A stretch of DNA of 60,506 bases from CAZTVF01 sp964616985 (GCA_964616985.1 CAZTVF010000016.1:1-60506), one strand, 5' to 3'; positions 25,303 through 35,251 are shown, counted from the first letter of the stretch. The notes: generated by a model from the letters alone, not told the origin. Translations and numbers: made by a program.

Positions 25303-25636
25303 GCGGGGCTCCTGATTGTCAGCGATGCTGGCTATGGTGCATTCCTGGGGCGAGCGGCGTGGGGCGGGAGCATGTTGGTTCAGGCAACTCATAGATAACA
25401 CCTTCAGCAGGGAAACATTACAGCCTTCTATATTAAAGATAGACCCCGGGCCTGAGGGAGTCAAGGTTTTGTTGCCCCTCAAGACGCCGCGCCGCTGGTG
25501 TTTCCCGCGATATCGGCCGCAGGCGCCCCGCTCGCGCCGGAAACGGGTTCTGTGAACCCAAACCCCCCTCCCGGCCGATACGTAATGATGTGCCGATGCC
25601 CGCCGCCTCGGCCTCATACGAGAAGGTGAATCGATC
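25303..25636. other. Divergent regulatory region between prepilin-like and FAH-family genes
   Basis: This 334-bp stretch contains the prepilin promoter near 25436 and a short AT-rich block (about 25400-25440). I see no convincing gene or repeat. Confidence 0.5.
25436..25464 (-). promoter_or_regulatory. Putative promoter of the prepilin-like pair
   Basis: On the minus strand, TTGACT (25464-25459), a 17-bp spacer and TATCTT (25441-25436) lie about 135 bp before the start, giving one of the longer leaders in the window. Confidence 0.5.
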
Positions 25637-26569
25637 ATGAAACTCGCAACGTACACCCGCGCCGGCAGGGAATCCTTCGGCGTCGTCCTGGGCGACAAGC
25701 TGTGCGACATCCCGGCCGTCTGGCCGGACGGGCCGCGCTCGCTACTGGCGGCGCTGCAGGCCGGACCCATGACCATGGACAAGATCGAGTCGCTCGCCCA
25801 GCAGGTCAAGACGCTGCTGCCCCTGGAGGCCGTCAAGCTCCTCGCCCCCATCCCCGCCCCGCCCAAGGTCATCGGCCTGGCGGTCAACTACGTCGAGCAC
25901 CACAACGAATTCGACCGCGGGACCAAGCTGCCCGAAAACACAAAGACCAAGACCACCCCGCGGCCTTTCATCATGCCCGCCACCGCCGTCATCGGGCCCG
26001 GCGCCACGATCCCCTGGCCGCAGTACAGCAAGGACATCGACTACGAGATCGAGCTCGCCGTCGTCATGGGCGTCACGGCTGCGTGCGTCAGCCCGCAGGA
26101 AGCCGGCCGCTACATCGCGGGCTACACCATCGCCAACGACATCTCCGGCCGCACTGTCACCCATTCCGAAGGCCGGGCCAAGAGACCCAAGGACGACTTC
26201 TTCGATTGGCTGCACGGCAAATGGGCGGACGGCTTCTGCCCCACCGGCCCCTTCATGGTCACCGCCTCGGAAGTGGGCGACCCGCGCAAGCTCGATCTGG
26301 AGCTAGCCGTCAACGGCGAGACGCGGCAGAAGGCCAACACCTCGCAGATGATCTTCGACGTGTACGAAATCGTCTCGTTCATCAGTCACATCATGACGCT
26401 CACGCCGGGCGACATCATCGCCACCGGCACGCCGTCGGGCGTGGGCATGGCCACGGGCAAGCTGCTCAAGGGCGGCGACGTGATCACCTGCCGCATCCAG
26501 AATATCGGTGAACTGACCAACACGCTGGGCGCTGCCCCCGGCAAGTTCTACGCGCCCTGCAAGGAATAG
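25637..26569 (+). CDS. Fumarylacetoacetate hydrolase (FAH) family protein
   Basis: The 310-residue protein has an N-terminal FAH-N-like region, then the catalytic FAH domain from about residue 75. Metal ligands of the family are visible: Glu137 and Glu139 in DYEIELAVVMG and Asp168 in GYTIANDIS. Downstream are SQMIFDVYEIVSFIS and TPGDIIATGTPSGVG, standard for 2-hydroxyhepta-2,4-diene-1,7-dioate isomerase, acylpyruvase and 2,4-diketo-3-deoxy-sugar-acid hydrolase relatives. The exact reaction cannot be chosen from sequence; in this glycan-rich setting a sugar-acid pathway is possible. AGAAGG lies about 11 nt before the ATG. It converges with the AsmA-like gene. Confidence 0.85.
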   Translation: MKLATYTRAGRESFGVVLGDKLCDIPAVWPDGPRSLLAALQAGPMTMDKIESLAQQVKTLLPLEAVKLLAPIPAPPKVIGLAVNYVEHHNEFDRGTKLPENTKTKTTPRPFIMPATAVIGPGATIPWPQYSKDIDYEIELAVVMGVTAACVSPQEAGRYIAGYTIANDISGRTVTHSEGRAKRPKDDFFDWLHGKWADGFCPTGPFMVTASEVGDPRKLDLELAVNGETRQKANTSQMIFDVYEIVSFISHIMTLTPGDIIATGTPSGVGMATGKLLKGGDVITCRIQNIGELTNTLGAAPGKFYAPCKE

Positions 26570-26618
26570 GGCGCGGCGGAAGGCGGCTGAGGTGACTGAG
26601 GGCGACTGGGAGCAGTGA

Positions 26619-26688
26619 GGGTGGCGGCCTTCCCAGGCCACCGCCCCAGATAGGCGCTCCAGGCGGCGGCATGGGAAGGCCGCCACCC
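26619..26688. repeat. Long palindrome, GGCGGCCT family, copy 3
   Basis: Arms 26619-26645 and 26662-26688 (27 bp) are reverse complements with two mismatches and a 16-bp spacer. The arm order is reversed relative to the copy at 1252. It fills the gap between the convergent FAH-family and AsmA-like genes. Confidence 0.8.
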
Positions 26689-26705
26689 ACAACTGATCAT
26701 CTGCA

Positions 26706-29700
26706 TCAATCCCCCGCGATCGCCTGCAGCGCCTTGCCGAATGAGTCCATGATGCTCTTGCCGAACTGGCCGCCGTCCCTCGCCGCCTGCCGCATGAAAC
26801 CCATCGTCCCGACACCCACGTCTTTCAGCGGCTCCTTGTGAACGAGCTTGGCGGGCGGCTCATCCCACGCCCCCTTGATATGCAGCCGCGTGAGTTTGTC
26901 CTTCAGCTGCCAGAACAGCTGCAACACCGGCAGGTCCATCAGCACGCCCCGGATCTGTTTGATCGGGACGCCGATCACGTAGAAATCCAGTTCCTTCGTC
27001 TCCAGGTTCACCGTGCCTCCCGGCTCGGTCTCCAGCGCGCTGATCTCGTTGCTCAGCTGCGCCTGTGCGAGCTTCAACACCGGGCCATTCACCGTGAACG
27101 TCACGGCTGCGTCGGAATCGATCTCCGGCGACTCCAGGCCCATGTTCCCCAGCAGGTGCGGGAAGAACTGCACCTTCATGAGGTCGGCGTCGTCGGTGAA
27201 GATGTAGCCGCGGGCGGAGAATCCCCGCCAGGTCAAGCCGCCGGAAGAGAACGAAATGTTGCCCGAGCCACGCCCATGCTGCAGCCGGTGCCCGCCCAGC
27301 GCCGCCGTCAGCAGCGGCAGGCTCAGTCTGTCCGCGTGCACGTTGCCGCGCATCGGGCCCAAGGCCCCGCCGGAAAGGCTCACCGCGAGGTTCGCTTCCA
27401 GCTTGCCATCGAAGACATCGGCGGCGAAGTTCTCGAACTCCACGCGCTGCCGCCGCAGCCGCACGGTGCCCTTGGCGTTCCGTATCGCCAGGCCGTTGGC
27501 GTCGGCAAGCATGGCCTGTGCGATCTCCACCGCGCCAACCGTCTCCAGTTGTGCTGGCAAGTCCCCCCGGCCGGTGAGAAGCAGGCTGCCCCGCAGCAGG
27601 CCCCCCGCCCGGGTGAAACGCCCGCGCGTGGCCGCCGCCAGGGCCATGCCAAGCTCCTCCGACGGCAGCTGCCAGTCGACCTCCAGCAGGGCGCTGGTGT
27701 ACCAGCTGAGTTGGTCGAAGCCGCCCATGAGCTGGAATGTCGTGGCCTCGTTGCCGTCCGTGCGGCGAAGGTCGATCGCCAGCACCCGGCCGTCGCCCGT
27801 GCCCGTCAGCCGCCAACCGCCCAACTGGACCGGCGGGAACTCGTCGTCGGGCGCGTCGAGCGTCACCATGCCGCTGTCCATCGTGATCGAGCGAAGGTTC
27901 ACATACTGCTGCAGGATCGCCTTGGTCGTCGCCAGCGCCGCGGGCGCTGCCACGCCGGTGGCCGTGGGCGATGCCGGAGCACTCGCGGCCCCGGATGCGT
28001 GCGATGGCTGGGGAGCAGCCGGTTCCTCCGCCGGCCTCGTGGCCGCCAGCGGCGGCAGCAGCACATCGACCGTCACGCGACGCAGCTTCACGTCGGTCAA
28101 CAGCGGAGGCATCGTGTCGCGATTCGTGCCGGCGAGTTCCACGCCCTCGCTCCGCACGGCCAGCGTTGGCGTCGCGACAGCGACATCATCCAGCGTTACC
28201 GGCCCGTCGAGCCCCTTCATGTCCAGCGTGTGCCGCAGCGACACGCGGCCGGCCTGCACGCCCAGGGCGCCGCGGGTCAACGTCAGCCCCTTCATCTCGG
28301 CGGGGCCGGCGAACCGGTCCAGCCGCTCCGTGCGATTCAGCCGCAGTTGATCCGCCGCCAAGCGAGTGTCCCCCGCCGCCACCCGCACGGCCGACACGGT
28401 CAGCTCGTTGGCATCCACATTCACGCGGAGCGAAAGGTCGGAGATCATCTCACGGTTGCCATCGCTGAGGCGGCCTTGCGAAAGGGTAATCTCGCCGACC
28501 GGCGACAGCCTCAGCGGCTCATCCAGACGCCCTTGAACCCGCAGGCGACCGTGAATGGCCGCGCGAGCCCGCAAGGGCACGCCCAGCGTCTGCAGCAGCG
28601 TGCCCAGTTCCGCCTCGTCGGGGGGAATGTCGAAGACGACATTGGCGTCCGCGGCCAACGTGTTGGGCTCGAGGTGAGCGGCGAGTTGGAGCACAACCCC
28701 GCCATTGCCGCCCGGCCGCGCGAAATCCACGTGCAGCCCGTCGGCTGCGCCGGTGACGGTGGCGGCGAGATTGTCCCACGTGTGCTCCCCGCCGCCCGGA
28801 GCAATCAACGTCACCCTGCCGCCTTGCAGCGTCGCCTTCCGCAACGCAGCCATCGGCAGACCTTGCACCGCCGGCGCCGATGCCGGACCGGCCGCGGCCT
28901 GCGGAGCGGAGGCTTGAGCGCTCGCAGCCTGCGCGGGCGCGCCAGGGGCGGCAGAGGGTTCCCGCCGCACGATCACGCTCACGTCATCCGCCTCAGCCTC
29001 CGCCAGTTCCCCATGTTCCAGCAGCACGCTGCCACGACCGACGGTCAACATGGGCCGCCCCTGAACGTCGCTCACGTCCAGCTTGCGGAACGTCAGCGGC
29101 CCCTGACCCGATGCGTGAAGCTCCTGGAGGCAGAGCTCCCGCCCCGCCGTTCGCACGCCCGCGTTGCGCACCGTCACTTGGACGCCCTGCACCTGCACGC
29201 TCGCGGCCAGGCCCTCGACGTCCTTGCCGGCGACGATGCCTCGGCCGTCGCGGATGTCGCACCCGGCGGTGATACGTATGGAATTCGCGTCGCTCAGCAC
29301 ACCGGCCAGGTGCAATTCGCCCGCGATTCCGGCCGCGAGTTCCATCGCCGGCCCCGCGGCCACTCGCGCGATGGCAGCAGTCTCGTCAGGCGTCATCGCG
29401 CGATCGATCTTGGCGCGGCAGTCGACGGCAGCGGACGCTGTATCGATCGTCCCTCGCACGCCCAACCGCTGGGCCAGGCCCTCGTGAAGATCGATCTCGT
29501 ACGCGGCTCCCCGGGCCCACGCCTGCAGTTGCAGGCCCGGCCACGTCTGACGCGTGCCATCCGCCTGCGCCAATGTGAACGCGATCGTCTCAATCTTCAC
29601 CGGCGGGAGCTGCGCCTCGACCCGGGGGCCTTGCTTGTCCGCCGCGACCTCGGCACCACCTAATGCTGCCGGTCGAGGCGAAGGCGATTCGCTTCGTCGA

Positions 29701-30893
29701 GAGGCCCTGGCCGCCGCCCCGCCGAACTGCGGCAGCCGCGGCAGCTTGAGGACCGAGCCGTCGAAGTGCATCGCCAGCTCGAGCGTCTCAACCTTCACGT
29801 CGGTGACGGCCGGGGCGTGGTGCGGCTCAAAACGCAGGGAAATACGCGTCCCGCCCGCACCCAACCATTGCCGTCCGGCTGCGTCTCGGAGCGTGAACGA
29901 CTTCATGATGGCCGCCCCGTCGTGCCCCAGCGACAGCGATTCGATGGCCGCCTGCAACTCTCCCGCCGTCGCCTGGAGGCGCTGCAGCGTCAACCGCTCG
30001 CCCTCGGCCGCCAGCGCAAACGATGCATCCTGCACCAGCGTCTCGCTTCCCAGATGCACCGCCCCGCCGTCCAGCGTCACCAGGCCGCGAACGTCCAGCC
30101 GCGTCAGGTCGTCCAGAGGCCCCTCAACCTTGAGCTTCGCCGCAAGGCGTCCCTCGGCGTCGAGATCGTACGGGGCGCCCAGCACCGATAACACCGCCTG
30201 CGACTGCTCGGCCTGGCACACGTACTTTGCGTCCAGCGCGAGCTTGCAGTCGAGGCCGTTGGGGTCGATCGTGCCGCGGACGGCAAGGCGGTCCTCGCCG
30301 CCATGGCTGAGGGCATCAAGCGCGACCGCGAAGGGCCCCGCCTGCTGCACAGCCGAGAGCGAGATGTCTGCCCCTGCCAGTCGCGTGCCCTGGGCATCGA
30401 ACAGGGCGACGGTACAATCGTTCACCGTCACCTGGCGCAGGGCGATCCACTGGTGTGCGGACTTGCTCTTCGCCTGGGGCGCGGGCGATGGTGCCTCGGC
30501 GACCTCCGGCGACCTGGGCTTCAGCGGCGGGTGAACGCGGCCGCCCGTCTGATGGGCCGACAGCTGCAGCCCGCGGACGTGCACGTTCACCACCACCGGC
30601 AGAACGCCCGGCCAGTCGAGCGAGACCTCGATGCGCCCGGCGTGCAGCCAGGAGCGACCGTTGGCGTCGGCGAGTTGCATATCCTGCAGCACGATCGGGT
30701 CGCGGTAGTTGAATTCCACCTGCCCCAGCGTCGCCTGCCCCTGCCACAACTTCCCCGCCGCCTGCGCGAATTCGCGATGGATCAGCCAGGGCCCAACCCA
30801 ATACTTCATCACGGCGCCCGCCAGCACGACCAGCAGCACCAGCGCCAACGCCGCCTTCGCAAGCCTCTTCGTCCATTTTCGCTTCGCGGCCAT
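26706..30893 (-). CDS. Giant AsmA/TamB-like inner-membrane-anchored protein
   Basis: The 1,395-residue protein has a positively charged N-terminus and one membrane helix (about residues 10-32), then a very long beta-rich body with repeated short hydrophobic strands. The C-terminal 250 residues (LQHGRGSGNISFSSGGL, GVPIKQIRGVLMDLPVL, LHIKGAWDEPPAKLV) match the AsmA-like C-terminal pattern. Ala/Pro/Ser-rich linkers (for example around 135, 395, 670 and 995) separate beta blocks. Family members form periplasmic grooves that move phospholipids to the outer membrane. The ATG at 30893 has GGAG 6 nt upstream. With MlaE and the Mpo1-like protein this points to a cell with an outer membrane. Confidence 0.75.
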   Translation of the reverse strand: MAAKRKWTKRLAKAALALVLLVVLAGAVMKYWVGPWLIHREFAQAAGKLWQGQATLGQVEFNYRDPIVLQDMQLADANGRSWLHAGRIEVSLDWPGVLPVVVNVHVRGLQLSAHQTGGRVHPPLKPRSPEVAEAPSPAPQAKSKSAHQWIALRQVTVNDCTVALFDAQGTRLAGADISLSAVQQAGPFAVALDALSHGGEDRLAVRGTIDPNGLDCKLALDAKYVCQAEQSQAVLSVLGAPYDLDAEGRLAAKLKVEGPLDDLTRLDVRGLVTLDGGAVHLGSETLVQDASFALAAEGERLTLQRLQATAGELQAAIESLSLGHDGAAIMKSFTLRDAAGRQWLGAGGTRISLRFEPHHAPAVTDVKVETLELAMHFDGSVLKLPRLPQFGGAAARASRRSESPSPRPAALGGAEVAADKQGPRVEAQLPPVKIETIAFTLAQADGTRQTWPGLQLQAWARGAAYEIDLHEGLAQRLGVRGTIDTASAAVDCRAKIDRAMTPDETAAIARVAAGPAMELAAGIAGELHLAGVLSDANSIRITAGCDIRDGRGIVAGKDVEGLAASVQVQGVQVTVRNAGVRTAGRELCLQELHASGQGPLTFRKLDVSDVQGRPMLTVGRGSVLLEHGELAEAEADDVSVIVRREPSAAPGAPAQAASAQASAPQAAAGPASAPAVQGLPMAALRKATLQGGRVTLIAPGGGEHTWDNLAATVTGAADGLHVDFARPGGNGGVVLQLAAHLEPNTLAADANVVFDIPPDEAELGTLLQTLGVPLRARAAIHGRLRVQGRLDEPLRLSPVGEITLSQGRLSDGNREMISDLSLRVNVDANELTVSAVRVAAGDTRLAADQLRLNRTERLDRFAGPAEMKGLTLTRGALGVQAGRVSLRHTLDMKGLDGPVTLDDVAVATPTLAVRSEGVELAGTNRDTMPPLLTDVKLRRVTVDVLLPPLAATRPAEEPAAPQPSHASGAASAPASPTATGVAAPAALATTKAILQQYVNLRSITMDSGMVTLDAPDDEFPPVQLGGWRLTGTGDGRVLAIDLRRTDGNEATTFQLMGGFDQLSWYTSALLEVDWQLPSEELGMALAAATRGRFTRAGGLLRGSLLLTGRGDLPAQLETVGAVEIAQAMLADANGLAIRNAKGTVRLRRQRVEFENFAADVFDGKLEANLAVSLSGGALGPMRGNVHADRLSLPLLTAALGGHRLQHGRGSGNISFSSGGLTWRGFSARGYIFTDDADLMKVQFFPHLLGNMGLESPEIDSDAAVTFTVNGPVLKLAQAQLSNEISALETEPGGTVNLETKELDFYVIGVPIKQIRGVLMDLPVLQLFWQLKDKLTRLHIKGAWDEPPAKLVHKEPLKDVGVGTMGFMRQAARDGGQFGKSIMDSFGKALQAIAGD

Positions 30894-31154
30894 TCAGTCT
30901 CCGCCCTCGATCATCGCCAAGGCATCACCGGTGCGACGCTGAAGCATATCTCCCCGGCATACTCAGCCGACACCGGGCCGGAGATCTCCAGGCGAGCGAA
31001 TGCCTCATCGCACATGATCCCCGCACATGATAAACCGGAATCGCGGGCAATTCTCCTGCGCAGGGAAATTACATTGTGGCCGGTTGAGAATGTAGATGTC
31101 TCTGCGCCGAGAGCTGGTGCCGTGTCTGCGAGGATCGCCGCAGCCGAAGAGTCG

Positions 31155-32084
31155 CTACAGCTTCTTCCGCCACCAGATGTAGCCCACCAGCAGCGCCGAG
31201 GCGAGCGAGAGGCACATGACAATCCAGAACGGCCAGGCCTCCTCGGGCGGGAAGGGCAACCGGACATTCATGGAGAAGATGCTCACCACCAGCGTCGGCA
31301 GCATGATGCCGATGGTGATGATGTTCAGCGTCTTCATGAGCACGTTGAGGTTATTCGACACGATCGACGCACGGGCGTCCATCAGGCCGGCCAGAATGTT
31401 CGAGTAAATGTGCGCCTGCTCGCGGCACTGATTGTTCTCGATGATGATGTCGTCGAGGAACTCGATGTTCTCGGGCGTGAGGCCCAGCTTGGCCGCCGCA
31501 TTCTTGAGCTTCTCAATCACCACCGCATTGGAGTTGATGGCGTTGAGGTAATAGACCAGGCTCTTTTCCAGCGTGAACAGGTGCAGCAGGTGGCGATTCT
31601 CCATCGCCGTGTTGATTTCCTGCTCCAACTGGCCCGAGATCATGTTGATGACCTTCAGGTGCTCCTCGAAATGGAAGATCGCCCGATAGATCAGCTTGAG
31701 AATGATGTCGCTCAAGGAATAAATGCGGACGAACTGCCGGCCCTCGAACAGCGGGGCGTCCTCGCTGATGACGATGATCAGCTTGTCCTTGAACAGGAAC
31801 AAGCCGGCCGACGCCACCTTGAACAGGAAGTTGTCCTCGGAGGAATAGTTCTTGGGCCGCTTGAGAATCATCGCCACGTGCTCGGGCTCGTACTCCAACC
31901 GTGAGAGCTCGTCCGGGTCCAGCGACGAATTCAGCGTGTGCTCGTCCAGCTTCAGCGTATCCACCAGGTAGCGCCGCTCGGCCTCATCGGGCGCGACATA
32001 AACGAATACCTGACCGCCGGCCGCGGGGGCATCGGCGCCAAGCTCAACAAGCTTTCCATCGATTATTTGCAGTCTTCGCAGCAT
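31155..32084 (-). CDS. CorA-like magnesium/divalent-metal channel, SMN variant
   Basis: This 309-residue protein has an acidic N-terminal cytoplasmic domain, a long helical region (about 120-245) and two C-terminal membrane helices, the CorA layout. The selectivity motif at the end of the first helix, normally GMN, reads SMN (residues 271-273, SIFSMNVRLPF), followed by an acidic PPEE loop. The C-terminus is strongly basic (WWRKKL). ATG 32084 was chosen because GGAG lies 7 nt upstream and because homology begins there; the frame stays open upstream to 32477 without any family features. Probably moves Mg2+, Co2+ or Zn2+ across the inner membrane. Confidence 0.8.
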   Translation of the reverse strand: MLRRLQIIDGKLVELGADAPAAGGQVFVYVAPDEAERRYLVDTLKLDEHTLNSSLDPDELSRLEYEPEHVAMILKRPKNYSSEDNFLFKVASAGLFLFKDKLIIVISEDAPLFEGRQFVRIYSLSDIILKLIYRAIFHFEEHLKVINMISGQLEQEINTAMENRHLLHLFTLEKSLVYYLNAINSNAVVIEKLKNAAAKLGLTPENIEFLDDIIIENNQCREQAHIYSNILAGLMDARASIVSNNLNVLMKTLNIITIGIMLPTLVVSIFSMNVRLPFPPEEAWPFWIVMCLSLASALLVGYIWWRKKL

Positions 32085-32614
32085 GCCAGACTCCGGCGAA
32101 TCCCGTTGGGCGGGCATAGGCGGGGATGCCCTGCAAGGTGCGCAGGGCGAAGTCCTTATTTTAACGAACGCGATCCCAAAGGCAACCCACCTAAATGAGT
32201 GCCCTGCCAATATTTCCTTGCCCACGGCGGTAGGGCAATCGCGACTGGACCGGTCCTCGATCCAGGAGGTGTCCCACGTGGTCCAGCAGCGACGCGTCTC
32301 GACGCGCCCGTGGCCCTTGTCCACATCCTCGGCGTATGCATGAGCCACCCCATGACAGTCCTTCCGTATGCATTGCGCAAACAGCAGCTTTAGGTCCTCA
32401 TGGAGTTGGGCTGCGCGGCCACGACAGGCTTGTGATCGTAACGCTACCCCATCGGCGGCCCGGGCGCAACCGTGCAAGCGCCGAACATCAAAATAATTCA
32501 GCCCCTATTCGAGAATGCGATTGCCCTGTCCCCTGAACTCGCCGGCTTTCCTCCGGAGTTTCATCCAGTATAATCAGCACACGTTGCCGTTGTTCCGTAA
32601 CGTGAAAGAATTGA
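32085..32614. other. 530-bp intergenic region upstream of CorA-like and alpha/beta-hydrolase genes
   Basis: This is the longest gap in the window. It contains a TATAAT at 32569-32574, 40 bp before the plus-strand hydrolase gene, without a good -35 box. A CACGTT/AACGTG dyad lies at about 32579-32603. Several short open frames lack ribosome sites and family resemblance. I recognise no RNA gene. Confidence 0.5.
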
Positions 32615-33871
32615 ATGAGCCACCGTTCAGACAACCCCGATAGCATGCAGGCCACGCATGAGGCCTTGCATCGTCAGCACGCTCGCCTCCACGCGGCCAT
32701 GGCGACGATGCCCCTGCGCCGACCCTGGCTGGACGCGGACCGCCAAGCCGTAACGAACCTGCTGCGGTTGGTCCTGGGCCTGCGCCAAGAGTGGACGCCG
32801 CCGGTGACGGTCCTGTCGGCCCGGCAGGAGCGGCGAGGTGATCTCACGGTCCATCGACTCTGCGCTGAGACCTGGCCGGGTGTGGCGGCCCCGGCCATCC
32901 TGTTCGATCCGCCCGGCGCCACTGTCCCCCGCCCGTTTGTGCTACTGTGCTGCGGCCACAGCCCGTGCGCGAAGCTCAACCCGATCTACCAGCGAATGGC
33001 GGCTCACCTGGCTCGCGGGGGCGCCAGCGTCCTAGTGCCCGACCCCCTGGGCCAGGGCGAGCGTCAACCGATGGGGCACCGCGACGTCTTCGACGTCTTC
33101 GCCTGCGGCACGACCTTGCAGAGCCTGATCACGCTGGAGGCAATGGGTTGGCTGCAGTGGGCACGACAGCAACCGTGGGTGGACGCCCGCGCCACCGCGG
33201 CGATCGGGAACTCCGGCGGCGGCGCCACGACCATGACCCTCTGCGCGCTCGATCACCAGCTTGCATGCATCGCCAGCTCCGCCCATCCAAGCTCGCAGGC
33301 CTACACGTGCCAGAAGGAGCGGGCACTGTGCGCATGCGCCGTCTGGCCCGGCGTGGCCGGCAGGCTGGAGATGTGGGAGATTCTCTCCTGCTTCGCGCCC
33401 CGGCCCCTGCTGATCTTCCAGGGCATGGAGGATTCGATGTTCCCCGCCGACCACTTCCGCACGGTGGTCCGGCAGGTGGCGATGGTCTATGGCCAGCGGG
33501 GCGCCGAGAGGTGCTTCAGCGGCGAGCTGGTGCCTGGGGATCATCCCTGGGACGACCGCCGCATCACGCTGGTGGGCAAGTTCCTGGCCAAGCATCTGGG
33601 GCTGAATCCTCCGGCGCTTGCAGGGCTCAGCGACGACCCGGCCATCCTGACGCCCGACAACACATGCTACGAGACTTGGCCCGCCAACGCCGCCACAACC
33701 GAGCAGATCGCCCGTGACCTTACCATGTGCCACCGCCCGAAGGCCCGCTACCTGTGGGAGGTCTTTGGGCCTTGCTTGCCGCCAGAGCAGACTGCACAGG
33801 TAACCCCATCGCAGGATACCCGCCGCATCCTGTCGCAACTGGCTGCCTTCCTCGACGGCTGGCCAAGTTGA
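32615..33871 (+). CDS. Alpha/beta hydrolase, acetyl-xylan-esterase/dienelactone-hydrolase-like
   Basis: This 418-residue protein lacks a signal peptide. The catalytic triad can be read: nucleophile elbow GNSGGG with Ser200, an acid in FQGMEDSMFP and a histidine in PGDHPWDD. The strand-turn VLLCCGHSPCAK near residue 110 supplies the oxyanion region. The layout (long N-terminal extension, core from about 90 to 350, then a tail) resembles large planctomycete hydrolases annotated as acetylxylan esterases. Eleven cysteines is high for a cytoplasmic hydrolase. Start ATG 32615 has only a weak AAAGA site. The next gene is a UroD-family protein in the same direction, 216 bp away. Confidence 0.7.
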   Translation: MSHRSDNPDSMQATHEALHRQHARLHAAMATMPLRRPWLDADRQAVTNLLRLVLGLRQEWTPPVTVLSARQERRGDLTVHRLCAETWPGVAAPAILFDPPGATVPRPFVLLCCGHSPCAKLNPIYQRMAAHLARGGASVLVPDPLGQGERQPMGHRDVFDVFACGTTLQSLITLEAMGWLQWARQQPWVDARATAAIGNSGGGATTMTLCALDHQLACIASSAHPSSQAYTCQKERALCACAVWPGVAGRLEMWEILSCFAPRPLLIFQGMEDSMFPADHFRTVVRQVAMVYGQRGAERCFSGELVPGDHPWDDRRITLVGKFLAKHLGLNPPALAGLSDDPAILTPDNTCYETWPANAATTEQIARDLTMCHRPKARYLWEVFGPCLPPEQTAQVTPSQDTRRILSQLAAFLDGWPS

Positions 33872-34087
33872 ACCGAGCGGAACGGGCCTCATCGCCGCCC
33901 TGCAGTCGTCTCAAGGAGGGACATCGCGCGGGGGAAACGACGGCCCGGAGAGGCGAACTGACAGGATGCCGTACCGATGAAGGCGTCCGTCAGTCCTGGA
34001 GGGCCAAGCGTATCGCCTCTGTGACCCCGGCGATTGACACTTACCGCGGGCGAGATGACAATGTCGTGCCCGAATACAGGAGTGACC

Positions 34088-35107
34088 ATGAACAAACGCG
34101 ACGTGATAATCGAGGCCTTGGATTTCCGCCCGCCCCCGTATGTCCCCTGGGACTGGGGCCCGACGATCGGCTGCGCCGAGCGGCTGCGCAAGCACCTGGG
34201 CACCAATGACCTCAGGGACTTCCTCGACCCGCACATGGTGGGCATGGGGGCCGGCATCGGCCGGATGGAGCGGATCGATGACGACCACTTCCGCGACAGT
34301 TACGGCGTCGTGTGGGACCGCACGATCGACAAGGACATCGGCTCGCCCTGCGACTGGCCGATCAAACGCCCCGAAGATCTCGACCGCTACACCTGGCCTG
34401 ACGCCAACAACGACGCGTGGTACGCGAACATCCCGGCCACCCTGGCTGCCAACAAGGACCGCTTCAGCGTCTACGCGATCGGCTTTAGCCTCTACGAGCG
34501 GGCATGGACCATGCGCGGCATGGACGACCTGCTGATGGACATGGTCGAGCGTCCAGAGTTTGTTGAAAAGCTCCTCGACCAGATCACCGAGCACAACATG
34601 ATCCAGATCCGCCGGGCACTGGCGTGCAACGTCGACGCGGTGTACTTCGGCGACGACTATGGCATGCAGACGGGGCTGATCATGGGCCTTTCGCACTGGC
34701 GGCACTTCATCAAGCCGCGCCTCGCCCGCATGTTCGGCGCGGTCCGCAACGCCGGCAAGCGGGTCACCATGCACTCCTGCGGCTGCGTGGACAGCCTCTT
34801 CGACGACCTCGTCGGGATCGGCCTGAACATGTTCAACCCCTTCCAGCCGGAGGTAATGGACACGTTCTCGCTGATGAAGAAGTACCACGGCCGCCTCGCC
34901 TTCCACGGCGGGATGAGTGTGCAGAAGGTGCTGCCGTTCGGCACGGTGAAAGAAGTTCGCGAAGCGGCCGAGAAGCTCATCGCCGCAGGCAGAAACGGCG
35001 GCTTCCTCTTCGCCCCTTCACACGGCGTGCCCTACGACGTGCCGCCCGAAAACCTCGTCGCCATGGTCGAGGTGCTCAAGAGCCAGAAGGGGTATTCCAG
35101 GAAATAA
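34088..35107 (+). CDS. Uroporphyrinogen decarboxylase-family protein (corrinoid methyltransferase-like), copy A
   Basis: The 339-residue TIM-barrel protein belongs to the UroD/MtaA superfamily. It has the zinc-site-like HSCGCVD in the second half, a QPEVMD segment and a terminal APSHGVPYDVPPENL. The N-terminal arginine pattern of haem UroD (PvWlMRQAGR) is absent, so it is unlikely to act on uroporphyrinogen. Relatives are Co-methyltransferases or of unknown function and are numerous in planctomycetes. ATG 34088 is preceded by AGGAG at 5 nt, which decides against an upstream in-frame ATG. It converges with a paralog (35252-36340). Confidence 0.8.
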   Translation: MNKRDVIIEALDFRPPPYVPWDWGPTIGCAERLRKHLGTNDLRDFLDPHMVGMGAGIGRMERIDDDHFRDSYGVVWDRTIDKDIGSPCDWPIKRPEDLDRYTWPDANNDAWYANIPATLAANKDRFSVYAIGFSLYERAWTMRGMDDLLMDMVERPEFVEKLLDQITEHNMIQIRRALACNVDAVYFGDDYGMQTGLIMGLSHWRHFIKPRLARMFGAVRNAGKRVTMHSCGCVDSLFDDLVGIGLNMFNPFQPEVMDTFSLMKKYHGRLAFHGGMSVQKVLPFGTVKEVREAAEKLIAAGRNGGFLFAPSHGVPYDVPPENLVAMVEVLKSQKGYSRK

Positions 35108-35113
35108 TGCGAT

Positions 35114-35181
35114 GAGGCATGGTCGCTACAGTGATCCATGGGCTTTACAGCATCCATGGGTCCCTGAAGTGACCATGCCTC
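35114..35181. terminator. Inverted repeat between convergent UroD-like genes
   Basis: GAGGCATGGTC (35114-35124) and GACCATGCCTC (35171-35181) are perfect 11-bp arms. The loop holds two direct copies of ATCCATGGG. It lies 7 bp past one gene and 71 bp from the convergent one. There is no T-tract, so the terminator role is tentative. Confidence 0.45.
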
Positions 35182-35190
35182 TTTCATTTC

Positions 35191-35246
35191 TCTGCTTACT
35201 TATGCTTTCTCTGCGTTCTCTGCGATCTCCGCGGTAAGAGAACGCC
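35191..35246. repeat. CTCTGCGTTCTCTGCG-type gene-end repeat
   Basis: The pyrimidine-rich CTCTGCGTTCTCTGCG followed by CGGTAAGAGAACGCC closely resembles sequences at 42082-42130 and 51832-51868, with a reverse-complement piece at 51621-51650. It immediately follows the 3' end of the minus-strand UroD-like gene. Confidence 0.55.
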
Positions 35247-35251
35247 GCGCG

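Noticed and set aside
26838..29663. 941-codon plus-strand open frame over the AsmA-like gene
   Set aside because: Low-complexity His/Arg/Gln composition with no domains; the minus strand encodes a coherent protein with a signal anchor and AsmA-like C-terminus.
32085..32477. N-terminal extension of the CorA-like protein
   Set aside because: No conserved residues and no ribosome site; GGAG precedes the start at 32084.
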